A DNA stretch of 27,661 nt from Smittium mucronatum (taxonomy: Eukaryota > Kickxellomycota > Harpellomycetes > Harpellales > Legeriomycetaceae): contig LSSL01001975.1 in the NCBI GenBank assembly GCA_001953115.1, positions 1 through 27,661 of the forward strand. The letters are read 5' to 3'. Shown piece after piece: positions 12,352 to 24,263 of the stretch (position 1 is its first letter; each line of letters opens with the position of its first letter). Position numbers and translations under genes: made by a program. The notes beneath the pieces are model-generated. The model worked only from the letters and a program-made list of their open reading frames with translations. It did no database searches and was not told the origin of the DNA.

Positions 12352-13473
12352 TGATCAAAAAAATTGATATCCCACCAACGCAAATAAGAAAACGAAAAGA
12401 AATGTTGGTCCGCTAATCAAAATAAGGTGTAATCACATTTCTATATTTTCTAATAATGTATTTGCAGAAGAGTTAATAGCAAAGCATCTGCTTTTGAGAG
12501 GAATTCCCCACGTAGTTCATCCGTGTGGGTGATGAATTAGCACATAAATTTAACCGATAATTTTAGATGTTTTGAGGGATTTTTTTGTTGCACGGGAAAT
12601 TATAACTTTGAGGTAATACTGATCGGTTATTGCTGCTGTTGAATAACAATCATTGGTACCCAGTGAAATTTATAAACCAAACATTCTGGTTGAAGTTCTG
12701 AGAATTAACTCAATTTGGTGGATTTGATTACAAACAAATAGATTTTTTTTTCAAAACTTTCAGGGGCCAAATCGGTATTTGACTTTGACTTATTATTAAT
12801 TGACCATTTATATCTATTTTTCTGGGATTATTTACCAACTACGGGGTGAATGGGAAATAAACATCTTATGTATTTTTGTCTAGTTCAAATCGTAGACCAT
12901 TCAAGTTACGTGAGAAAAAAAAATCATAGACCATTTTTGAGCTTTTAACTCTGGAAACGAATCACCCTATTATATGATTGATTTAGCGGATGAAGAGTAC
13001 AAGAAGCAGATTGATGAAACGTAAAAGGATGGTTATTTTCCTAATACGGAACAAAAGCATGTAAAAAAGCCTTGCCCCTTTCTGTTATGTAATTAAAGAA
13101 GGGCTGTTGATTACAGGAACAGAGCAGTGATTTAAATAAGGTCTTGCAAATGATTTGGTAATTTTGTATACTATCAAAGAATAATGTGTTTTATTGGGTT
13201 GGATTATGGTGGCGGATAGTTAATTAAATTTTGAAAATGTCTTGATAATTTTTTTCGATTTTAGTCATCAGCTGTATCTTATAAAAATACAGCTATGTAC
13301 AAAATGTAATAGCCAGTACACATCCCTGTATAAGTTACCTTAATATTTGTTTCTCAATTTGAAATTGTAAATGCCTTATTTTTGATTTTACGATTTTCTA
13401 TTGAAACGTAAAATAAGATTAATCTTCTTCAAATTCATTTTGGTCTACATTCATAGCTGTTTCGTTGTATAAC
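12352..13473. other. Intergenic region upstream of the carrier gene
   Basis: I see no intact gene. Two small patches are richer in G and C and read like coding sequence. One is 12467-12531 on the + strand, preceded by tttgcag and reading AEELIAKHLLLRGIP. The other is 12953-13024 on the + strand, reading SPYYMIDLADEEYKKQIDET before a TAA. They could be exons or scraps of a lost gene; I found no consistent splicing joining them. The last 150 bases before 13474 presumably hold the promoter and 5' leader of the carrier gene, but no clear TATA box stands out from the AT background. Confidence 0.4.
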
Positions 13474-14783
13474 ATGGCTACCCAGTCTGTTCCGAGCTAT
13501 AATCAATCTAAATTCCAGGATTCAGCTTCAAAAAAGTATGTTTTAATCGATTTTCTCTGATTAAATTCATCCATTTCTTTTCGAGCAAACCGTGCTATTC
13601 GCGGAAATGATCAAGCATTAATATAAATTAAATATTAACATTTTAGATTGCTGATCAAACTTGCAAATGGCGCAGTAGCAGGAATTACAGGTGTCTCAAT
13701 AATATATCCTCTAGATATAGTGAAAACTCGCCTTCAAAATCAGCTTCCCATGAGTAATGGTAAAATGCCATACAACGGAGTGTAATAATTAGTTTATTTT
13801 TCTCATATCCTTATTCCCGAGTTTAAATTCCTACCAATTCTTTCGATTTCTGTTTTTTATTTTTTATAGTTTTGATTGTATGAAGAAAATAGTTGCTCGC
13901 GATGGCTTTAGAGGTCTTTATCGAGGTTTATTGCCCAACTTGGTTGGAATAACTCCCGAAAAGGCTATTAAGGTAACTTTAACTCCTTTATCCCCAGTTT
14001 CATCTATTCTTACTCTTCACTGAACTATTTTCTATCTTAATAACCCTTCTTTAGCTCGCTGTCAACGATTCCATGAGAGGCTATTTCTCAAAAAAACATA
14101 ATACTGATATAAACCATATTTCTTTGCTTGATGGCATGATATCTGGTGGTGTGGCTGGGTTCTGTCAAGTCATTGCCACTAATCCTATGGAAATAGTAAA
14201 GATTCAACTTCAAATAGCTACTCAACCTACCCCTCAAGCCTCCGGTTCTTTGGCAAATTCTACTCTATCAAATAGTTCTTCGATGTTAGTAAATCAGAGT
14301 GTAGCTGCTGTCAAGCCACAAAATGTTACTGCTTTGGAAATTGTGCATAGATTAGGACTTAAAGGCTTATATAGAGGTACTTTGGCCACTCTTTTGCGCG
14401 ATGTTCCTTTTTCTGTCATTTTCTTCCCACTAGCTGCTATAAATACCCAATTAATTCACTCTACTTTCAACTCCAAACCTTCCAATAACCCCGCTAATGA
14501 TAGGCCTGGTTTCTTCTCTGTATTTGCCGGGAGCTTAGTCTCTGGCGTTGTAGCTGCTGTTGCCGTTACCCCCGCCGATGTCATAAAGACTAGACTTCAA
14601 GCTGGCTGGAATTCCAGCTCTTCTCCAAAACAAACCATTTATAGTGTTGGAAAATCTATCCTCGAAACTGATGGTGTCAGAGGTCTGTTTAAAGGCGCTC
14701 TTCCTCGCGCTATGACCACTGCTCCTTTGTTTGGAATTGCGATTATGATTTATGATTTACAACAAAGGTTCTTCCCTGTATAA
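13474..14783 (+). CDS. Mitochondrial carrier, glutamate-carrier type (SLC25A22/18-like)
   Basis: Four exons join to a 342-residue protein: 13474-13535, 13647-13781, 13870-13972 and 14055-14783. The introns are 111, 88 and 82 bases, start gtatgt, gtaata and gtaact, and end in tag; all phases fit. It should be a six-helix inner-membrane solute carrier. The three signature motifs PxD/ExxKxR/Q are complete: [10 protein letters not shown] (residues 42-51), [10 protein letters not shown] (144-153) and [10 protein letters not shown] (273-282). The stretches [14 protein letters not shown] and [14 protein letters not shown] are typical of the glutamate carriers and of the carrier half of aspartate/glutamate exchangers. 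There is no EF-hand extension, so the short glutamate/H+ symporter type fits best; substrate is inferred. A Ser/Thr/Gln-rich insert (about 156-187) lengthens the second repeat. The gene converges on the PHD gene downstream. Confidence 0.92.
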
Positions 14784-15211
14784 CCATTTTTGCCCTACAT
14801 AAAATCCCTAATTACCATATAGCTCCTCCTTATCTTCTCTTCATTCTAATAAAACTGCCCTACCATCATTCCCCACTAAACTTCAAAACCCGGTACTCTT
14901 TCTGGCTCTACGAAAATCTTACCCGTTCTCTTTCTTTTCTTTTTTAAAAGCCTTTGATATCTTACATATTTATTAAAACCTCAATAGAATAGATAGCCTA
15001 ACCATCATTCAACAATACAATCTTTGTTTTTTTATCCTTCTATTTTTTTATTAACTCAACTAATAAATTTAATTTTTAATGAAAAATGGAAACAAAAGAC
15101 AACGAATTATTTAGTGATTAGTACAATACGTTCGAAAATAGAAAAACAGGAAATAGAAAAGAATTACAATAGCAGTAAATGTGAGGATAAAATAAAAGTA
15201 AAAAATAATCC
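14784..15211. other. Convergent 3' intergenic region
   Basis: These 428 bases lie between the stop codons of two converging genes, so both 3' untranslated regions and both polyadenylation sites should be here. An aataaaa hexamer context at 14849 would suit the carrier gene; tttatt runs near 15046 would suit the minus-strand gene. A + open frame at 15024-15230 is Lys-rich, overlaps the end of the PHD gene and is probably chance. Confidence 0.6.
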
Positions 15212-18200
15212 TCAATCACAAGTAGTTTGAAACTCTTCTATGAAATGAGATAATCTATCAATCTGAGCTATCAGATCATTGATGTAATTTTTATGGCAAT
15301 GAATACATTCCAAGTTTATTTGATTAGTTCTTTTTTCAATGATATCTTCTGAATCTTTTCCTGAAAATTCACTAGATTCGTTAATATTTTCATTGGCCGA
15401 TTTGGATTTTATTAAATCCTGGGTATCATGACTATCTTCAAGGTTTATCTTAACCTCAACTTTTTTTTCAGGTGGAATAACTATGGCGTCTAGTGATAAA
15501 TTGGCATTTTTGGGTTTGCTATCGATTTGATTATTATCCCCTAAAGAGTATTCAGTTGACTCAATGTCATCACCGAGATCCAATTTTCTGTGAGATCTAT
15601 TGGTGGAAATAATATCTGTATTTGGAGTAAAGATTTTTGAATCTATAATTTCATGATCCTCAATGGAGTTTGTTGTATCAACAGCAACCCTCAAAGTTTT
15701 TGATGAGTTGTAGGAGCTTTTTATTTCATTGTTAATATTGGGTTTACCAATGGAATTATGATTAGGGCTTATATTAGGTGATATATGTAGTTCTAGTTTG
15801 GAGGTAGGGGTGTTTTTAGCCAAGTTGGAAAGCTTGCTATATTTAATTTTGATATTTGGATAGCTTGGGGTCTCTTTACTAATTGGTTTCGCTGTTTTAA
15901 GCGAATCCACATACAGTGAATCGTTAAAGATGGGTGTGGATGGCACGGAATTAAAGTTAAGCCTTGGGTTTTTTTGGAGATTTGAGCTAGAAAAACTACC
16001 CACCAAAGATAACCTTGTAAGATTTGTTTTAAGTTTGGAATTGGGAGAAAAAGTTGATTCTTTATTATTAATACCTTCATAGTATTTTTGAGAATTTTCC
16101 TTTTCGATAGAACTATTTGGATCATTTTTCAAATTTGCAGAATCACCGCACTCATCGGAAGATCTAATGTTGCTTTTATGGTCTAAATTATCTTCAACCA
16201 TGATAGTTTTGGTGTTTATTTTATCCATCAATGAAGAATCGACAATACAATCCTGCTGATTTAAATGCAAGCGATCCTCACTTTGAGATATGCTTACAGT
16301 AGATGATTTGGAGGGCGATAAACTTTTATCTGTGCTAATTTCAACAGGACAAACTTCGGTATTAGAGTTAGCAGAAACTTTTTGTTCAATGAGAGAAGAT
16401 ATGTTACGGTTATCGGGTTCAAGGATAGAACCAGCTTCAGGCCTCATAATACTATTTGGGCACGATAATAGTGGGGCAGAGTCAATGTAATTGCTATTTT
16501 TAAACATATTAATGTTTTCAAGTTTAGAGGTAGGCTTATTGGTATTTATTGTTAATTTGGGGGTTGATATCTTGCTTAGAATAGCGGAGTTATTAGAGCC
16601 ATTAACAGGACTGGATTGGATGGAATTACTACAGGATTTTAACTTAATATTAAGGATTTTTTGTTTACTGATATGGTGATTGGGGTTTAAAAGAGAAGAA
16701 TATATTTGTTTTTTTGAGGTAGGGGTCGCAATATCTGAATTAGGATTTTGAAGAAGAGATTCAGGAACCATGAGAAATTGACTTTGGCCTTGTAGGGCGG
16801 AATCGTTAGAAGAAAAAATGAATCCATGTTCGCAGTAGTGCTTATTTAAATGAGGCGGATCAGTAGAGGTTGGATCTTTCAGAATAAAGTTGGAGATGTC
16901 TGCCAAAGATTTATTGGATTCAGGATGATCGCGGCTATCAGTGCTATTGGAAGCTATGAGAGAAGAGTTTTTTTCAAAAAAAGGGGCACATTTATCGAAA
17001 AAATCAATTTCGGAAAGCAATTCAGACTTTTTTCTATTGATGTACTCGAGTATTATATTGGAGCGCTTGTTCATATCTAGTAAGGAAGATCTAGTTGAAG
17101 GAAACTTGATCTTAATGGAGTTATTTGGCTGAGATGAAGAGGAGGGAAAGTGGCCATTCGAATTTGTAGACGATGAAGATACTAAGTTAGAGTGAGAGGA
17201 AGAATTGGAAAGTTTTTGAATATTTCTCCATTGTATGTACTCTGATAGAGCTGAACTGATTGGGGGTTTGGATTGAGTAGATGAAGGGTTTTGGTGAAGG
17301 GTTTTCGATGGAATATCAGATGCTGAATTAGGGGAAATGGCTTCAGCTGGGGGTATAATATTACCATTGGTGGAAACTGGTGTATCAGAAGAAATAGAAT
17401 CAAATGAGAGCTTTTTAGGAGATTCAGCATTTTTATCTTTAATGGAGGGCGATAAAGTACTATTAATAGGAGGAGAGTTGGGGGTGGCAGAGACAGAGAC
17501 GATCTTTTGACTAGAAGAGGTAGTCTTGTTGTTTTGGGGATTTTCGGAAAACTCTCGGAAACTGCTGTTTGGATTAAATCTGTTACTTCTATACCTTGAT
17601 CTGCTTTTTCTAATTTCTTTGCCACTTTCGACAAGAACTTCAGATTTAGAGGAGGGTAAAGAAATAGGGGTGTTTAGAGTGGAAGGGGTTTTAAAATTAT
17701 TTTTAATGGGATCGTTTGCGGAGGCTTTATCTCGTAAAGAGCTGGTATAAAGTCTGAGGCTTGAGGATTTTGAATTTAGTAGAGTGTCGTAAATAGAAGA
17801 TTCATCAGAAGTGTAATTGAATCTGGGGACAGAGGTTGATTTTCGTTTAGATTTAGAACTTTCAGATAAGTATGAGGAGCGAGAAGAGCGAGTTCTTTTA
17901 GATTTTTTTTTGGAAAGGTTTGGAGAATTAGAGGTATATCCAGATTTTTCAGTAGAAGTAAAAGAGAAGGCAGTTTGAGGGACATCAGTAGGGGTATGAG
18001 AATCATATTCCGAGGACTCTTTGGGGCTATCTTTAACGATGTATAAATCAGGGAGAGTAGTGGGGGCTCTTTGGGCGGAAGAGGCAGAATCTAATAAAGG
18101 GGGGATATCAGTTTGAAGATAAGCGTGACTGCCGGAAGAAAACTTTGGGCGTTTAAGCTTGGTAGATACAGACTCAGAGTTTGATTCACTGGTATATGGA

Positions 18201-19053
18201 ATTTCTAGTTTTAAATCAAGAGAATCGGAAGGGAAAGGGGGAGAATCAATGGGGTTAGCAGTAGGGGAACGTTTTTTGGAGGATTTTGATTTTGATGAGG
18301 AGTGAAGATGGTCGGAAGGAGAAAGAGAATCGGAATTAACAGAGTTTTCAAATTTATTTCTAGAGGAAGAAAGAGATTCGGAGGAGGATTTGGGCTTGAA
18401 GCGATTTCCAGGGTTGTTTAAATTTGATATTGCAGATAGGGCAGCGGTGGCGGCTTTTCTCACACCAGAGGTGACAACGGTACCCCAAAGTTCAGCTTCA
18501 CGAGCCAAAACCATAGATCTTGGGCGCTGGTTTATATAAGGATGATCCTCTTCTTTGCAAATTTCACAGTAATATTTATCGGGAATAAATTTTTCATCAC
18601 GAATTCCAACGCATAAAGTATGTTGCCAGACATGACACTCTTCACATTGAATCATTAGCTCACCATCGTCTAGGAAACAGCGAAACAAAAGCGATTTAGA
18701 AGAGGGATAGATTAAAGAGAAGAAATGTAAAGGGGGGAGAGATACAATATAAAAAAACCGAAAAAGGACATACTTTGTAGACCGCACATACACCTGACGA
18801 TTCCATCTTCAGGATCGGCAACAGGAGCATCAGGGCTAGAATCTTGAGGAAAATGAGACTTCTTTTTAGAAGGTTTATTAGAACCGACATTTTTTCGATC
18901 TTTAGAAGAGTCTAAGGAGGCTTTAGAGGTGTGGGTTGATGAGGGACTAAGATCGGGGCTGTACCGATTTCTGTATAAGCCTTTTTCGATTTTCCTCTTG
19001 CTTATACGCTTCGGAAAATGAGGAGTTATACTTTTCCCGTAATTGATATCCAT
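15212..19053 (-). CDS. PHD-finger protein, possibly Cti6-like histone deacetylase complex subunit
   Basis: Two exons on the minus strand, 19053-18774 and 18669-15212, are split by a 104-base intron (gtatgt to ctag). They encode 1245 residues. The intron falls inside the PHD finger, and splicing restores RCMCGLQNDGELMIQC. The zinc ligands follow C4HC3: C88, C90, C102, C105, H110, C113, C128, C131, with W108 two residues before the His. PHD fingers of this kind bind histone H3 tails. The finger, with PDKYYCEIC and a following acidic-His segment, resembles fungal Cti6 of the Rpd3L complex. Residues 140-1200 are mostly Ser-rich and disordered, with a helical island at 626-652 (NKRSNIILEYINRKKSELL) that may match the second conserved block of such proteins. 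A CxxC pair at 1215/1218 precedes a C-terminal helix. The gene is certain; the Cti6 link is tentative. Confidence 0.9.
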
Positions 19054-19936
19054 GTTAACAAAGATATCTGGGGGTGGGGAGAAACGAGGATATGTGTTTG
19101 AAAAATGGAAGAGAAATTACCAGAGCCAAACGGGTATGAAAAGAGCATCCGGTATAAGCTAAAGAATAATGGATGGAGGTCAAATTTTGTTTTGAAAAGG
19201 CTATTTAATGGCTAAATTGCTAAATTGCTGAAAAAATTCATGGTGAATAGGCGTTTGTTACCTCGAATCCCTTCAACCTCATTTTTTGGTAAAGGTAATT
19301 GGGTGGTAGAAACAGCAGCTTCGACATTAGAGCCGAGCAGCAAATTCAGGCTATGATTTATTTGCCTTGACTAGAAAAACGAAATCAACGGCTCGCTGGT
19401 GGAGCTAAATAAGATTTAGTCCCTATAAATCACCTTCTATATTGGCAGTGATAGCATGCTATTCGATTGACTGGGTGGCTAATCTACGGAGAATTATCAT
19501 TTGGTGTCCAATAACATATTAGATAAACCTTGGTTTTGTTTTAATGAAATTTATTGGTTGGAGTTATCATTTATGCTTATAGATGCGGTAATATTACAAG
19601 CGCGCAAATAGAAAAGCACTTTTTCAGTCCTTTGAGGTTCAAAGTTTACTTTTTTTTTATTTTTGTATTACGGAATTGTTCAAAGTTTACTGTTTCCTAT
19701 ATTCTTTTTTACAATGAATTTTATTCAGTTTCCTATTTGGACAACTTAGCATTGGATGTGTGATTGTTGTTAATTAAACCAATAGTATGTCGTAAAAAGC
19801 TCGTCGTTTTTATGCATAGCTTTTTCAAGATCAAAGACACAAAAATGGCCTGCATTTCGCGTTGAATAGAAGCACAAATATTTTATTAGCCCAGAACCCA
19901 GTGCCCATTGGCCAAATATCTGGTTTTTTCTAAAGC
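19054..19936. other. Intergenic region upstream of the PHD gene
   Basis: This holds the presumed promoter and 5' leader of the minus-strand PHD gene. I see no clear core-promoter motif. A 14-base direct repeat, gttcaaagtttact, occurs near 19637 and 19679. An open + frame at 19554-19763 is hydrophobic with no recognisable family and is likely chance. Confidence 0.5.
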
Positions 19937-20107
19937 TCGAATTTTCCGCGAATTTCCCGTAAAAAAAATAAAAAGTCGAATTTATCGCAAATTTCCCGTA
20001 AAAAAAATAAAAAGTCGAATTCATCGCAAATTTCCCGTAAAAAAAATAAAAACTCGAATTTACCGCAAATTTCCCGTAAAAAAAATAAAAAGTCGAATTT
20101 ATCGCAA
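19937..20107 (+). repeat. 39-bp minisatellite, four full copies plus a partial copy
   Basis: Copies start at 19937, 19976, 20015, 20054 and (partial) 20093. Each full copy is exactly 39 bp and begins tcgaatttatcgcaaattt with one to three base changes, followed by cccgt and an A-rich tail. Because 39 is a multiple of three, both strands are open across the array: the + strand reads a 13-residue repeat, VKKIKSRIYRKFP, and the - strand reads FYFFYGKFAINST. The surrounding open frames (+ 19908-20369, - 19770-20177) start and end in unrelated sequence, so I regard this as a tandem DNA repeat, not a gene. Confidence 0.9.
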
Positions 20108-20261
20108 AAGACCCAAATTTTCCGTGAATGGGAGATGCTCTTTGCGAGAAGGCACTTATCCCTTGCATTTTTACCACTTTTTTAATTTGAAAAAAAATAA
20201 CATTTTTTATTATGTAAATCTATTGGCTAGTCCAAACTTGATATTTCAAGGGGAAATTTCC

Positions 20262-20315
20262 TATTGGCAAAATACAGGATTTTTTTTTCGAGAAATTTAT
20301 TGGCAAAATACAGGA
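20262..20315 (+). repeat. 18-bp direct repeat, two copies
   Basis: The sequence tattggcaaaatacagga occurs at 20262-20279 and again at 20298-20315, 18 bases apart, with no mismatch. It may be a slippage duplication or a footprint. No function can be assigned. Confidence 0.85.
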
Positions 20316-20506
20316 GAAATATTATTACAAGTACATTCATCCATTTTTGCTGGTTTAGCGACGAGTTAATTTTTTTTTAGCTAATGGTTTAAATGGAAAA
20401 AAATCTAACTTTGTAGGTGTCTCCCAAATTCAAATAAATGCAGTCATTTTGCAACAAATTAAGGTCAAGAATAAGTTTGGCTTTAGTAAGAGCTGGCTGC
20501 TCTTTG

Positions 20507-20712
20507 GGTGGCGTGACTGAAAACCTACATGGAATTTCATCTGCGAGACATTTCGCCTAATGTTTGCCCAATAGAAATTGTATTTTGAAAAAATAAAAAA
20601 ACCCACCTTTTTACAGAAAGGCTTTATTTCTGCAAGGTGTTTTTTTAATTTAGAGGTTTAACAGGGTTAAACATTAGGCTGAATGCCTTGTAGGTCTTCC
20701 AGTCCTGACACC
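20507..20712. repeat. 206-bp imperfect palindrome, MITE-like
   Basis: The two halves are imperfect reverse complements over nearly their whole length. Pairing blocks in order from the outside are ggtggcgtgactg with cagtcctgacacc, acctaca with tgtaggt, gcctaatgttt with aaacattaggc, ccacctt with aaggtg, and cagaaa with tttctg around a short loop near 20620. It lies 200 bases beyond the 3' end of the fluoride exporter gene. The outer ends look like transposon inverted termini, but a target-site duplication is not clear (possibly cttt or ctttg). A structured transcript is the other reading. Confidence 0.65.
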
Positions 20713-20913
20713 TTTCTTTGAGGCGCTACGAAATAAGTAAGATAAGAGGGGGGGGAAATCACTTGAAATTCCAATTCTATCCCAGATTCTTGTTCTATGG
20801 GGTGTTTTATTAGTCGGAATTAATTATGGGAAAGATGAAAGTGGCAGAGAATAATAAATGGAAAAAAAGTAAAATCAAACCCCCGAGAATGCCAGTATTC
20901 AATATAAAGGAGC

Positions 20914-22335
20914 CTAACAGGTCAGTTGAGAAGGGTTGGCAAAATCACTGGATCGAGAGAGCAGCCCAAAGGTTAAGCACGAGATAAACTGGGCTGAAAG
21001 TAAAGAGATTACCAAATAGAAGTACGCCTTTTTGGAGGGGAGGGAGTCCAGCTCGCTGATAAATGTGGAAATGGTGCTCAAACAGCCACTAAATCCAACA
21101 CCAATCCCGTAATTAAAAACAATACACGAATGGCTGTAACTGATCGATTTCCAGTTCACAAACGAGTCAGCGAGTGACAGAAACAAGACACCCAATAAGT
21201 TTGCTGAAAATGTCCCGTACTTGAATTTAGAGTTGTTGAGCTTAGATAGACAAAACCTCAATAGAGTACCCATAGGCCCAAACGCCAGCGAAATCAAGAT
21301 GTCAGGCGGGTTTGATGTTAAATCACACAAGAGCACAACTGCAACCGCTACTATGGCTGCGTATCCTAGTAAAATAGCTACTGATAGAACCAATTCCATT
21401 CTAAATATTGACAATCCACATAATATTATCTCTTTGCTTTGAGGCGCTACAGGCTCAACATTTGAATATGTCCAAGCATTCTCTGATTTCCCTGCAGCAG
21501 ATCTACCAAACCCATTGCCTTTGGAAACTTTTGCTGAAACGTTGGAAAAATAGTTATTTAATGAGCCTGGCTTATTAGCAGAGTGTTCGGAGGTGCTAGC
21601 AATCGCAGCGTTATTTGATAAGCCAAATGAAACTGAGCTTGACAAATTATTAGTTTCGGGCGCGAAAGATCTAACAGGCTCACTCTCTTCGGATAGGGCC
21701 GCACTGTAGTCAGATATTGTTAGCTTGCACAGATGTCGACCATATTCAAACGAGGCAAAGGATATCCCCAATGTGATCATTATCTGAGAAATAAAGTTGC
21801 GGGTCTATAAATAAATTTCGTATTTCACGTTAATCAATGATATAATATCGTTAAACGTGGCTTTTTTTATTAAATAAGGTTTCTATTGCTAAAAAAAAAA
21901 GAAAGGGGTTAAACTTACTTTTTGGCCTGAATCCAAGTTGTAGGAATAATACCCAAAAAATATCTTGGTGATATCCACCTGCCAGGATGAAAATGTTGTT
22001 ATACTTCCACATAACCCCGTACTAAGTCCCAAATGCAATATGTGATCTCTAAAGTCAAGCATAAAAATATTCTAAATGTATTAGACTGATATTGATTCTA
22101 TAGCAAGACATATTCATTTACTTTTTTTGGTGAATACTTACATTTCCTTCGCCTTCTTATAATGCGAGACGAAGCCCATTATAAAGCAGCCTACAGCCTG
22201 AGGGTATATAACTGGGAATACAAGATCATTTGAGTATGTGAATGCTTTTTGCAAATAGAACCGCACTAAAACTCCCACCAGTGAAAATCCGATAAGAAAT
22301 CCAAACCTAAAGAATGTGTCCCACTTTTGTCCCAT
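20914..22335 (-). CDS. FEX1: Fluoride export protein with two CrcB/Fluc domains
   Basis: Three exons on the minus strand, 22335-22142, 22048-21919 and 21804-20914, join in phase across introns of 93 and 114 bases, both starting gtaagt. The product has 404 residues, in the range of fungal FEX proteins. It should sit in the plasma membrane and let cytoplasmic fluoride out. The N-terminal domain shows GVLVRFYL (R25), YPQAVGCFIMGF and GLSTGLCGSITTFSSW (72-87). The C-terminal domain shows FGPMGTLLRF (283-292), GTFSANLLG (305-313) and GFSGCLSTISTF (345-356). A Ser-rich, poorly structured linker (about 140-230) separates them. The pore residues are unequal: the first half has Gln where Fluc channels keep Asn but retains F84; the second keeps N310 but has Ile in place of the first Phe, with F356 kept. 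That is usual for two-domain FEX proteins. The gene is tandem with the PHD gene; the symbol is by family. Confidence 0.93.
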
Positions 22336-24263
22336 ATCGCTTTAATAACAATGATATTTACCCAAATGAAAATTCGCTAACATTATCTGGTAGTAACTTA
22401 TGCTTAAATGCAAAAGAATCCCTCGTTTTATCTTTAATATCTACTTGTACTTGACCCTTTTTCTAGTTTGTTCAAATTTACTGCCATCCTCAAGGATATG
22501 TTGCGGTTTAGCAAATCAAAATGATTGAGCTTTAGCAAATCGAGCTGTATCGAGTTTAACAAATAAAACCTCAACTTTGGTTTTGTCTCAGAAATGGCAA
22601 ATAGCAAAATACTCTTTTCGAAGGCAGATCTTTACTATTAGATCTTTACTAATTCTCTAACTAGGGAATGCAAAATTTTAACCAATCATTAATCTGATTG
22701 GCGAATCGTTCTATATTTTTCTCATATTATCGTTACAATTGGTGGCAAAAAGATCGATTTGTTTTTTGAAAACATTGGATTAATAGATTTACTGGTTAGC
22801 ATCAACAACAACCCTATAAAATAATCAAAAAGGGAAAAATAAATAGATTAGACTACCAATGCATTACCTTCAATTAATCCTATAGCAATCATTTTATCAA
22901 ATAGAAATTATAATTCCAGTATAAAAATCCACTTATAAATTTGATATCCAAAGATAAAAATATATTATGTTCTTACAGTAGTACCACACTTAAGTGCGCA
23001 CTATCTTATTTACGTACCCTGTTTAAATTTTGATTATTATAATGAAACTTTTGAGATTCAATGCTTCCTTGGTAAATTTATAAATCTCGATTCGAGGAAA
23101 AATTATTAAAGATAAAGATATTTCGATTCAATTTATAACATTGATTCAGTTTTATCAATTATTAGTTTAGCATTTAGATATTGATTCAGATATATTTTTT
23201 GAGCTTTAAATTGCTTTTAGCCAAAATGCTCAGATTTCTTAACACTCTATCACACGAAATAGGTTGGCTGTGTCGTTTATACATATATAACCCTTACCAA
23301 TAAAAATGAACTTTTTTATTTTGCCCTAAAAACTTCAGACTTTTATCAAAGTATATGTATCAAAAGTTATTGATAGTGTCACTCAATTGTACTTGATTTA
23401 TTTTAGAAGCCCTTAGTAGTAGAATTTAGAGATCTGATTTAGGAAGATTTTACCATTAAAGCTTGAATAACAAAATTCACCCAATGTATACTTATATGAG
23501 TATATAAATGACGTATCTTTATTTTCCAGAGATTTTAAAGTAAAATAGCTACTCAAAAAATGTAATACTATCTATTTTTTAAAAAAAAACTAGTTTAATA
23601 ACTCAAGATATTATTGATAGTGCTTTTTATTTTTCTACCCCCCCCCCCTTTTACTGCATTTCATGGGAATATTTTAACAACGGTGTTTTTCAAGTAGTTG
23701 ATTTTTTTTAAAATTCTATCATGAAAGAGTATTTCACCTCCTTTATATTCTTAGTAAAAAATTAATTGCAACATTATATCTTCAATAGCATCAATCTTTT
23801 CCATTTTTTTAAATTTTTTTTTATAAAGGGATATTTTCTATTAGTTTGATAAAAGTTTCCTAAATTTAAAGTTTCTGCTTCAAAGTGTACATTTAATGTC
23901 ACCAAAATTCTCCCGTTTATATGGTATTTTACACTAACATCACCGTTTTCTGAAGATTTCCGTGTATTAGCATAGCATTGTTGATTTTTTTTACAAACAA
24001 ATTGCAATGTTCCATTGAATTGTCTTCACCCATGTTTACAATTTTTCTAAACCGTTAACAACCGACTTTTTTCTTGGCTTTGTGGTTTTCCAAATATTTT
24101 TTTGCAATCAAAAACATCGAATATTCATTATTTTTTACTAGATGTTTTTATCTTATTAATGCGGAGGCGGCAGCGATTATTATCTATTATTTTTCCAAAA
24201 TTTATAATTATTTCAGCTTTTGAAAAATAGTTATGTACTTTTTCTACTTGAAGCATCTTTATT
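22336..24263. other. AT-rich gene-poor region
   Basis: The first few hundred bases upstream of 22335 should carry the promoter of the fluoride exporter gene. A run of loosely repeated tagcaaat words lies at about 22508-22615. Beyond that I see no gene with coherent domains. A minus-strand open stretch at 24007-23774 (77 codons, including KYHINGRILVTLNVHFEAET) has a protein-like composition but no family I recognise. Confidence 0.45.
23638..23648 (+). repeat. C11 homopolymer tract
   Basis: Eleven consecutive C residues stand in a very AT-rich background, flanked by tttctа-type and ttttact sequence. Such a tract is unusual here and may mark an assembly- or slippage-prone site. Confidence 0.95.

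Noticed and set aside
15793..18006. Several open frames on both strands inside the PHD gene (for example 17182-17634 - and 16850-17080 +)
   Set aside because: They lie within the 3.4-kb second exon and show Leu/Ser-rich shadow compositions from its Ser-rich codons, with no domains of their own.
18670..19053. Minus-strand open frame running from the PHD start codon into the following intron
   Set aside because: It only reads through the gtatgt donor. Splicing at 18773/18670 restores the complete PHD finger.
19554..19763. Small + open frame upstream of the minisatellite
   Set aside because: Hydrophobic, repeat-containing and without a recognisable family or splice context.
19937..20107. CRISPR array
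   Set aside because: The 39-bp units are directly adjacent with no spacers, and the context is eukaryotic.
13474..22335. Stop-codon reassignment in the host nuclear code
   Set aside because: The three intact genes have no in-frame TAA, TAG or TGA and terminate normally with TAA or TGA.
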